Positions 1 to 5,440 of a stretch of 6,426 nucleotides of DNA are shown here, piece by piece. Origin of the DNA: Bacteroidota bacterium (GTDB lineage: Bacteria; Bacteroidota; Bacteroidia; Chitinophagales; Chitinophagaceae); the NCBI GenBank assembly GCA_023436425.1, contig JAEZJD010000181.1, forward strand, positions 1 through 6,426. Reading direction: 5' to 3'. The notes beneath the pieces are model-generated. The model had not been told where the DNA came from. It made no database searches and worked only from the letters and a program-made list of their open reading frames with translations. Numbering within the stretch: position 1 is the stretch's first letter; every line of letters begins with the position of its first letter. Position numbers and translations under genes: made by a program.

Positions 1-710
1 CCCACAAAGCATTTGAGAGAGTGATGCGTTTTGTGAAGCCGGGTGTGATGGAATATGAAATCGAAGCAGAAATTCTGCACTCATTTATCAGTCAGCGGGG
101 CGATGGTCCCGCATATGGAAGCATTATTGCCAGCGGCGACAGGGCAAGAACGCTGCACTATGTTTCCAACAATGAAGAGTGCAAAGACGGTGAGTTGATA
201 TTGATGGATTTTGGCGCCGGCTACGGCGGATATGCTGCAGACCTTACAAGAACTATTCCCGTCAACGGAAAATTTACCGACAGGCAAAAAGAAGTTTACA
301 ATGCATGTTTGCATCTGCACAATTACGCAAAAAGTTTATTGAAACCGGGAATTTCGATTGTCGACTACACAGAAAAGGTTGGAGATGAAGCGACTGCCCA
401 ATTCATGAAAATAGGTTTACTTAAAGAAGAAGATTTTAAAAACGAAGACCCCGAAAACAGAGCCTATAGAAAATACTTGTACCATGGCATTTCGCATCAT
501 CTTGGGATCGATGTTCACGATCTTGGTACAAGGACAGAACCGATTGAAGAGGGAATGTTATTTACAGTTGAACCAGGGATTTATATTGAAGAAGAGCAGA
601 TGGGAATAAGAATCGAAAACAACATTTGGATCACCAAAAACGGCAATATCGATTTGTTTGAAAACATTCCTATTACAGTAGAAGAAATAGAAGCAGCGAT
701 GAAAAGGTAA
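1..710 (+). CDS. pepP: Xaa-Pro aminopeptidase (M24B), C-terminal part, 5' end outside window
   Basis: Cytoplasmic metallopeptidase that removes the N-terminal residue from peptides with proline in position two. The reading frame is open from base 3 and already codes for family sequence (HKAFERVMRF), so the GTG at 21 is internal and the true start lies upstream. About 235 residues are visible; E. coli PepP has about 440, so roughly the N-terminal domain is missing. Numbering from base 21, all five expected metal ligands of the pita-bread fold are present: D63 and D74 (in MDFGAGYGGYAADLTRT), H159 (HGISHH), E184 (FTVEPG) and E199 (GIRIEN). The accessory histidines H46, H155 and H166 also match E. 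coli H243, H350 and H361 in spacing. The enzyme should therefore be active. The stop is TAA at 708-710, 47 bases before pssA. The subfamily (PepP rather than PepQ or a eukaryote-like form) is inferred from similarity to PepP motifs. Confidence 0.93.
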   Translation, partial: HKAFERVMRFVKPGVMEYEIEAEILHSFISQRGDGPAYGSIIASGDRARTLHYVSNNEECKDGELILMDFGAGYGGYAADLTRTIPVNGKFTDRQKEVYNACLHLHNYAKSLLKPGISIVDYTEKVGDEATAQFMKIGLLKEEDFKNEDPENRAYRKYLYHGISHHLGIDVHDLGTRTEPIEEGMLFTVEPGIYIEEEQMGIRIENNIWITKNGNIDLFENIPITVEEIEAAMKR

Positions 711-757
711 TTTGATGATTTGAAACGTGGTGATACGTTGATGCAAAAAATGACTGA

Positions 758-1576
758 ATGAAATTTTTAAAACAAATTCCTAACCTATTCACGTTACTCA
801 ATCTCATTTTCGGATGCATTGCTATTGTTTTCATTTTGCAAACAGGACAAAGCATTGTGACACTAAACGAACAAACAGGCGCTTACGATCCTGTGTTCCC
901 GGAGAAGATGGCGTGGGGAGGACTGTTTATTTTTCTTGCTGCGATTGTCGACTTTTTTGATGGATTTGTAGCAAGGTTGATGAAAGCATCATCTGCAATG
1001 GGTGCGCAATTGGATTCACTAAGCGATGTGGTAAGTTTTGGCGTGGCACCGGGAATGATTCTCTACCAGTTGCTACGGCTTGGTTTCGCACAGCAGGAAA
1101 ATGGTTTGGATGTTTCATTTCTCGCATTGCTGCCTGCGTTTCTTTTTACTGCCGCCGTTGCGTGGCGCTTGGCGAAGTTCAACATCAGTACAGATCAAAC
1201 AGACAGTTTCAAAGGCATTCCGTCTCCAGCCGCAGGTCTTGTAGTGGCATCATTTCCCCTGATCATTTGGAATCAATATTTCAACCTTCAAACCTATTTT
1301 ATCAACCCGTGGATTTTGTATGCAGCAATCTTAATCATCAGCTACCTGATGGTTAGCGACCGGAGGTTTATGGCGCTAAAGTTCAAAGACTATTCCTTTC
1401 AAAATAACAGCATTAAATATGTTTTACTCGCTGCGGCACTTCTGTGTATCGTCTTCCTTCGGTGGTTTGCAGTTCCGGTGATATTTATTTTATATCTGAC
1501 AGCATCCCTGTTTGAAAAACCTAAAGCGTTTATTTCAGACGATGCCAACAAAGAAACTTTAGACGTAACAGTCTAA
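758..1576 (+). CDS. pssA: CDP-diacylglycerol-serine O-phosphatidyltransferase
   Basis: Inner-membrane enzyme that transfers phosphatidyl from CDP-diacylglycerol to L-serine, giving phosphatidylserine and CMP, the first step towards phosphatidylethanolamine. The complete CDP-alcohol phosphatidyltransferase motif is present at residues 65-90: D65, D68-G69, A72-R73, G82, D86 and D90, the aspartates that bind the metal and CDP. The type II PssA signature also follows: WRLAKFN at 136-142 and FKGIPSPAAG at 151-160. Hydrophobic segments lie near residues 10-28, 51-67, 120-138, 158-172, 184-200 and 219-250, fitting a multi-pass protein. The 272 residues are normal for this family. The ATG at 758 directly precedes a typical start (MKFLKQIPNLFTLLN) and has no evident Shine-Dalgarno. 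The gene lies 47 bases after the peptidase and may share its transcript. The partner decarboxylase gene psd is not in the window. Confidence 0.95.
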   Translation: MKFLKQIPNLFTLLNLIFGCIAIVFILQTGQSIVTLNEQTGAYDPVFPEKMAWGGLFIFLAAIVDFFDGFVARLMKASSAMGAQLDSLSDVVSFGVAPGMILYQLLRLGFAQQENGLDVSFLALLPAFLFTAAVAWRLAKFNISTDQTDSFKGIPSPAAGLVVASFPLIIWNQYFNLQTYFINPWILYAAILIISYLMVSDRRFMALKFKDYSFQNNSIKYVLLAAALLCIVFLRWFAVPVIFILYLTASLFEKPKAFISDDANKETLDVTV

Positions 1577-1608
1577 CGGGCGAAAGTTCAGACACCGCAT
1601 TTTTCTTT
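1571..1608 (+). terminator. Possible intrinsic terminator of pssA
   Basis: An imperfect inverted repeat overlaps the pssA stop codon. GTCTAAC (1571-1577) pairs with GTTCAGAC (1586-1593) with one bulged C, around the loop GGGCGAAA. A T-rich tract (TTTTTCTTT, 1600-1608) starts about six bases after the hairpin. The stem is short and not GC-rich and the gap before the T run is longer than ideal, so this is a weak candidate. Its position at a unit boundary just before a promoter match supports it. Confidence 0.3.
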
Positions 1609-1615
1609 AGGTTTG
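1587..1615 (+). promoter_or_regulatory. Candidate Bacteroidota-type promoter for purS
   Basis: TAGGTTTG at 1608-1615 is an exact match to the Bacteroidota primary-sigma -7 consensus TAnnTTTG. The -33 element (consensus TTG) is only approximate: TTC at 1587-1589, 18 bases upstream. Transcription would begin near 1621, leaving a leader of about a dozen bases before the purS ATG at 1633. The element overlaps the downstream arm and tail of the putative pssA terminator. The consensus is established knowledge; use of this site is inferred. Confidence 0.45.
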
Positions 1616-1632
1616 CCGCACAAACGTTTTCC

Positions 1633-1890
1633 ATGAAATATACAGTGCAGGTAACGGTAATGCCTTTAAGAGATTTGCTCGATCCTCAAGGAAAGGCTGT
1701 ACTCAGCGGATTGCACAACCTCGGATTACACGTGCAGGATGTAAGAGTCGGAAAGAACATCACACTTCAAATAGAAGCTGCATCGGAAGATGAGGCAAAA
1801 ACAGTTGCGGAAGAGGCAAGTAAAAAGTTGCTGGCGAATCCTGTAATGGAGTATTTCGACGTTCATTTAGCTGACGTACCAATTAGCTAA
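1633..1890 (+). CDS. purS: Phosphoribosylformylglycinamidine (FGAM) synthase subunit PurS
   Basis: Small structural subunit of the three-part FGAM synthase, step four of de novo purine synthesis in the cytoplasm. It bridges the glutaminase PurQ and the synthetase PurL and is needed for complex formation and ammonia transfer. The 85 residues match the family length (B. subtilis PurS has 84). Conserved blocks align along the whole protein: LDPQG at 16-20, VQDVRVGK at 34-41 and LLANPVMEYF at 66-75. The ATG at 1633 opens directly with the first beta strand (KYTVQVTVM), as in the family, so the start is secure. Neither purQ nor purL is adjacent, although they often are in other bacteria. Its presence implies that the genome encodes the short PurL and a separate PurQ, not only the large single-chain FGAM synthase. 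A promoter match lies just upstream, and rsmI follows after 24 bases. Confidence 0.93.
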   Translation: MKYTVQVTVMPLRDLLDPQGKAVLSGLHNLGLHVQDVRVGKNITLQIEAASEDEAKTVAEEASKKLLANPVMEYFDVHLADVPIS

Positions 1891-1898
1891 TCAGCTAA
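1867..1898. repeat. Inverted repeat over the purS stop codon
   Basis: TTAGCTGA (1867-1874) and its exact reverse complement TCAGCTAA (1891-1898) flank 16 bases. The perfect palindrome ATTAGCTAAT (1882-1891) overlaps the second arm. No T tract follows, so it is not a standard intrinsic terminator. It could form a short hairpin between purS and rsmI, or be chance in AT-rich DNA. Confidence 0.3.
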
Positions 1899-1914
1899 TA
1901 ATTAAATCAGCACT

Positions 1915-2586
1915 ATGCTGTACATTGTCCCCACGCCTATCGGTAATCTTAAAGACATTACACTACGAGCATTGGAAGTTTTGCAGCAGGTCGATGTTAT
2001 TCTTGCAGAGGACACCCGTACAACTTCAAAGCTTTTAAATCACTATCAAATACAAAAACCACTTTCACCCTATCACCAGCACAACGAACACAAGATTCTT
2101 CAGCATCTGATTGATCAGTTGCTTACCGGAAAAACGATGGCTGTGGTAACAGACGCCGGCACGCCGGGAATTTCTGATCCGGCTTTTCTGCTCGTAAGAG
2201 AATGCATTAAAAACAATGTATCAGTTGAAACTCTTCCCGGCGCAACAGCTTTCGTTCCTGCATTGATCAATAGTGGACTAGCATCAAACAGATTTTGCTT
2301 CGAGGGCTTTCTTCCCCTTAAAAAAGGGCGTCATACTGTGCTAACCGATCTTTCCCAACAAGATCGTACCATGATTTTTTATGAATCGCCTGTTCGACTT
2401 GTAAAAACACTGGAAGACCTGATAAAATATTTCGGCGAAGAAAGAAGATGCAGTGTAAGCCGCGAGTTGACTAAGATGTTCGAAGAAAACATCCGGGGGA
2501 CCCTCCAGGAACTCCGTAAATTTTATCTGCAAAAAAAGCCTAAAGGGGAAATAGTTATTGTAGTAGAAGGAAAACATTCCGGGTGA
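1915..2586 (+). CDS. rsmI: 16S rRNA (cytidine(1402)-2'-O)-methyltransferase
   Basis: SAM-dependent methyltransferase of the tetrapyrrole-methylase fold. It 2'-O-methylates C1402 in the decoding centre of 16S rRNA and, with RsmH, gives the m4Cm modification that tunes initiation and decoding fidelity. Family motifs appear in order: PTPIGNLKDIT at 6-16, AEDTRTTSKLL at 31-41, the SAM-site block VVTDAGTPGISDPA at 77-90, LPGATAFVPAL at 107-117, FEGFLP at 129-134, FYESPVRL at 155-162, SRELTK at 182-187 and GEIVIVVEG at 211-219. At 223 residues it lacks the C-terminal extension of E. coli RsmI (286 residues). This short form is common in Bacteroidota and the fold is complete, so it is not a truncation. 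The ATG at 1915 gives the standard MLYIVPTPIGN start without a Shine-Dalgarno. The 24-base gap after purS suggests co-transcription. Confidence 0.95.
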   Translation: MLYIVPTPIGNLKDITLRALEVLQQVDVILAEDTRTTSKLLNHYQIQKPLSPYHQHNEHKILQHLIDQLLTGKTMAVVTDAGTPGISDPAFLLVRECIKNNVSVETLPGATAFVPALINSGLASNRFCFEGFLPLKKGRHTVLTDLSQQDRTMIFYESPVRLVKTLEDLIKYFGEERRCSVSRELTKMFEENIRGTLQELRKFYLQKKPKGEIVIVVEGKHSG

Positions 2587-2587
2587 G

Positions 2588-2621
2588 TTGTTGCTCGCGG
2601 GAAACATTTACCTTCACTTTG
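2588..2621 (+). promoter_or_regulatory. Weak candidate promoter for the fadN-like gene
   Basis: TCACTTTG at 2614-2621 matches five of the six fixed positions of the Bacteroidota -7 element TAnnTTTG. TTGTTG at 2588-2593 supplies a -33 TTG, with 20 bases between 2593 and the -7 element. The implied start near 2627 leaves a leader of only about a dozen bases before the ATG at 2640. The 53-base gap after rsmI leaves room for a promoter, but one fixed position is wrong. Confidence 0.27.
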
Positions 2622-2639
2622 GTTGTTTAACTAACTATC

Positions 2640-5012
2640 ATGAACAAACGGATTATTAAAAAAGTCGCAGTACTCGGTTCGGGTGTGATGGGCTCACGGA
2701 TAGCCTGTCATTTCGCCGGAGTCGGATTGCAGGTTCTTCTTTTAGATATTGCTGCACAAGGAGCAGAAACCGCCGAACATAAAAATAAAATTGTAAACGA
2801 TTCACTGTCGGCAGCCATCAAATCCAATCCGTCACCCGTCTTTACAAAAGACGTGGTGAAAAAGATTACCACAGGGAATTTTGATGACGATCTGAAAGAA
2901 ATTGGTGGCTGCGATTGGATAATTGAAGTAGTAGTTGAGCGGCTCGACATCAAACGGTCGCTATATGAAAAAGTCGACCAACTTAGAAAGCCCGGAACAC
3001 TCATCACGTCAAACACTTCAGGCATTCCGATTCACATGCTTAGCGAAGGAAGATCTGAAGATTTTAAGAAGCATTTCTGCGGAACGCACTTTTTTAATCC
3101 GCCGCGTTATTTGCGTCTGCTGGAAATTATACCAACCGCCGACACTGATCCCGCAGTGGTAGATTTTCTGATGGCCTATGGTGATTTGTATCTCGGAAAA
3201 ACTACTGTACTCGCAAAAGATACACCTGCGTTCATCGCAAATAGAATTGGCGTGTTTGGCATCATGGCAATTTTCCATCTGATGCAAAAACTTGATCTCA
3301 CAATTGATGAAGTGGATGCACTCACAGGACCGATCATCGGCAGACCAAAATCTGCCACATTCCGTACAGCAGATGTTGTGGGCATTGATACACTAATAAA
3401 AGTGGCGAAAGGTGTTTACGAAAATTGTGCAGGCGACGAAATGCACGGCGTATTTCAAATACCTGATTGGCTGCAAAAGATTGTTGACAACAACTGGCTG
3501 GGAGATAAAACAGGACAAGGATTTTTTAAAAAGACAAAAGGTAGCGGAGGCGAAAAAGAAATTTTCACATTAGATCTGAAGACTTTCGAATACCATCCGC
3601 GACAAAAGCCAAAGTTTGCGTCAGTTGATGCTGCAAAGCCAATTGATGATCTACGACAGCGGTTAAAAATGCTGGTAGCTGCGGCAGACAAAGCAGGCGA
3701 ATTTTATCGTCAGCTTCATTTCGGTTTGTTCTCGTATGTCGCCAACAGAATTCCTGAAATAAGTGATGAAGTTTACCGCATTGATGATGCAATGAAGGCC
3801 GGCTTCGGATGGGAGATCGGAGCTTTTGAAACCTGGGATGTTCTTGGAGTGGAGAATGTTGTAAAGCAGATGAAAGCAGCTAATTACTCTGTTGCACCGT
3901 GGGTGGAAGAAATGATCGCCGCAGGTAACAAATCTTTTTACAAAATTGAGAACGGAGGGACATTCAGCTACGACCCAGCTTCAAGAACTTACAAACAAAT
4001 TCCGGGTGCGGATGCTTTCATTATTTTGAGCAATTACCAGGAAAAAATTGTTTGGAAAAACACCAGCTGCAAAGTGTATGACATCGGCGACGAAGTGCTT
4101 GCCCTGCAGTGGAGCACCAAAATGAATACAATGGGCGGCGATGTGCTCAGTGGCATCAACAAAGCAATCGAACTTGCTGAAAAAAACTACAAAGGTTTAG
4201 TGATTGCAAACGACGGCGCAAACTTCAGTGCCGGTGCTAATGTTGGAATGATATTCATGTTTGCCATCGAGCAGGAATATGATGAATTGGACGTGGCTAT
4301 AAGAATGTTTCAGAACACAATGATGCGGTGCCGTTATTCGTCAATTCCTGTAGTAGTGGCCCCGCATGGGCTCGCACTTGGCGGCGCTTGTGAAATGAGC
4401 TTGCACAGCGACAAGGTATGCGCGGCGGCAGAAACATACACCGGACTTGTGGAGCTTGGAGTAGGATTGATTCCCGGCGGCGGCGGCACCAAGGAATTTG
4501 TACTTCGTGCATCGGACGAAACCCACCAGGATGAACCAGAAACAATCACGCTCAAAAACCGTTTTCTCACCATTGCTACTGCTAAAGTTGCAACGTCGGC
4601 ATTGGAAGCATACGATTTGGGAATTTATAGAAAAGGACTTGACCAAATAGTAATGAACCAGGACCGGCGGATAATGGAAGCTAAGAAATCCGTGGTTGGA
4701 TTTTACGATAGTGGGTACGTAATGCCTGTGCAAAGAAATGATGTGAAAGTACTGGGCCGCAATGCTCTTGGTGCGTTGTATGCAGGTATTAACGGTATGC
4801 GCCGTGCAAACTATGCCACTGATCACGATGTGACTGTGGCGAAAAAATTAGCGTATGTAATGTGTGGCGGCGACCTTACTGAATATTCTCTCGTAAGCGA
4901 ACAATATTTGCTCGACCTTGAACGGGAAGCTTTCCTTTCGTTGTGCGGTGAAAAGAAAACATTGGAAAGAATTCAAAGCGTGCTTAAAGGCGGAAAGCCT
5001 GTCAGAAACTGA
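2640..5012 (+). CDS. fadN: 3-hydroxyacyl-CoA dehydrogenase / enoyl-CoA hydratase, FadN type
   Basis: Bifunctional cytoplasmic beta-oxidation enzyme: it hydrates 2-enoyl-CoA to 3-hydroxyacyl-CoA and oxidises that to 3-ketoacyl-CoA with NAD+. The dehydrogenase half comes first: Rossmann loop GSGVMG at 13-18, then NTSG at 125-128, H150 in GTHFFNPP, E162 in LLEIIP and N201 in FIANRIG. These match the serine, histidine, glutamate and asparagine of human HADH. The C-terminal dehydrogenase region runs to about 300, with a second such segment near 360-430. The crotonase domain follows from about 475: oxyanion-hole segment NFSAGANVG at 528-536, GGACEMS at 581-587 with E585, and E605 in VELGVGLIPGGGGT. 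Both catalytic glutamates are therefore kept. The order dehydrogenase-hydratase is the reverse of E. coli FadB/FadJ and matches B. subtilis FadN, also about 790 residues. No thiolase or acyl-CoA dehydrogenase gene is adjacent. The symbol rests on architecture; substrate chain length cannot be read from sequence. Confidence 0.93.
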   Translation: MNKRIIKKVAVLGSGVMGSRIACHFAGVGLQVLLLDIAAQGAETAEHKNKIVNDSLSAAIKSNPSPVFTKDVVKKITTGNFDDDLKEIGGCDWIIEVVVERLDIKRSLYEKVDQLRKPGTLITSNTSGIPIHMLSEGRSEDFKKHFCGTHFFNPPRYLRLLEIIPTADTDPAVVDFLMAYGDLYLGKTTVLAKDTPAFIANRIGVFGIMAIFHLMQKLDLTIDEVDALTGPIIGRPKSATFRTADVVGIDTLIKVAKGVYENCAGDEMHGVFQIPDWLQKIVDNNWLGDKTGQGFFKKTKGSGGEKEIFTLDLKTFEYHPRQKPKFASVDAAKPIDDLRQRLKMLVAAADKAGEFYRQLHFGLFSYVANRIPEISDEVYRIDDAMKAGFGWEIGAFETWDVLGVENVVKQMKAANYSVAPWVEEMIAAGNKSFYKIENGGTFSYDPASRTYKQIPGADAFIILSNYQEKIVWKNTSCKVYDIGDEVLALQWSTKMNTMGGDVLSGINKAIELAEKNYKGLVIANDGANFSAGANVGMIFMFAIEQEYDELDVAIRMFQNTMMRCRYSSIPVVVAPHGLALGGACEMSLHSDKVCAAAETYTGLVELGVGLIPGGGGTKEFVLRASDETHQDEPETITLKNRFLTIATAKVATSALEAYDLGIYRKGLDQIVMNQDRRIMEAKKSVVGFYDSGYVMPVQRNDVKVLGRNALGALYAGINGMRRANYATDHDVTVAKKLAYVMCGGDLTEYSLVSEQYLLDLEREAFLSLCGEKKTLERIQSVLKGGKPVRN

Positions 5013-5087
5013 TGGTGTTAACATAAGTTTAGTTAGCCCATTTAAACAACGCACATTATAATTTCATCTTAAGACTAAACGTGTGGC

Positions 5088-5357
5088 ATGAAAAAAATTT
5101 TTCTTTTTACGTTTATGATCGCAACATCATTGATTAGTATGGCACAAGACAAGTCATCTTCATCTCAGGGGAAGGCAATACCAGCTAAAGAAGCGATTGA
5201 GGCGGGCAGCCACGCAGATGTCATTTTGGGTAAAGAAATTAAAAAAGCACAGCTGAATAAACCGCCTGTAGTCATACCCACACCTGAAAAAACGGTTGGC
5301 AGCAAAAAAGCCGCTGTAATACCAAAAAAGAAAGCGACTTCGAAAAAGAAGTCTTAG
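5088..5357 (+). CDS. Small exported lysine-rich protein of unknown function
   Basis: I do not recognise a family. The 89-residue product begins with a clear Sec signal peptide: MKK, a hydrophobic core at 4-17 and a likely signal peptidase I cut after SMAQ (residue 20). No cysteine occurs in a lipobox. The mature part of about 69 residues opens with a DKSSSSQG linker, continues through a mixed-charge, possibly helical stretch at 33-56, and ends in a Pro/Lys-rich tail. The tail holds two loosely similar units, VVIPTPEKTVGSKK at 61-74 and AVIPKKKATSKKK at 76-88. The product should be strongly basic and largely disordered, in the periplasm or outside the cell. The ATG at 5088 is chosen because it gives the signal peptide directly. 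The gene is 75 bases after fadN and 83 before the next lipoprotein gene. The signal peptide makes a real gene likely; binding to nucleic acid, polyphosphate or envelope polymers would be a guess from charge alone. Confidence 0.72.
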   Translation: MKKIFLFTFMIATSLISMAQDKSSSSQGKAIPAKEAIEAGSHADVILGKEIKKAQLNKPPVVIPTPEKTVGSKKAAVIPKKKATSKKKS

Positions 5358-5440
5358 ACACAATTGATCGCTGTCGCGGCTGCAGTAAGCTTCCGCCAAA
5401 AACTTTCTACACATATCGGTATTGTTTTCACCTTTACATA

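Noticed and set aside
21..23. GTG as the start of the peptidase gene
   Set aside because: The same frame is open upstream to the window edge and encodes conserved family sequence, so this GTG is an internal valine codon.
741..761. A six-codon ATG reading frame (MQKMTE) that ends overlapping the pssA start codon as ATGA
   Set aside because: It has no ribosome-binding signal and such short frames are common by chance. A coupling role is possible but nothing in the sequence supports it.
2708..3025. A 105-codon open frame on the minus strand
   Set aside because: It is antisense to the NAD-binding domain of the fadN-like gene and has low-complexity Ser/Thr-rich content typical of shadow frames.
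4341..4826. A 161-codon open frame on the minus strand
   Set aside because: It lies wholly within the crotonase domain of the fadN-like gene, which has clear catalytic motifs in the + frame. The minus translation shows no recognisable domain.
5024..5062. Promoter-like elements upstream of the small secreted gene: TAAGTTTA (5024-5031) and TATAAT (5057-5062)
   Set aside because: The first lacks the final G of TAnnTTTG and has no TTG at a suitable distance upstream. The second is an E. coli-type -10 box with no -35 and is not the Bacteroidota consensus.
5027..5080. A 7-base inverted repeat, GTTTAGT (5027-5033) and ACTAAAC (5074-5080)
   Set aside because: The loop of 40 bases is long, the stem is AT-rich and no T tract follows, so it is not a credible terminator or operator.
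5358..5440. The 83-base gap before the propeller lipoprotein gene as a promoter or terminator region
   Set aside because: The best -7-like match (TAAGCTTC, 5386-5393) has two wrong fixed positions and no stable hairpin with a T run is visible.
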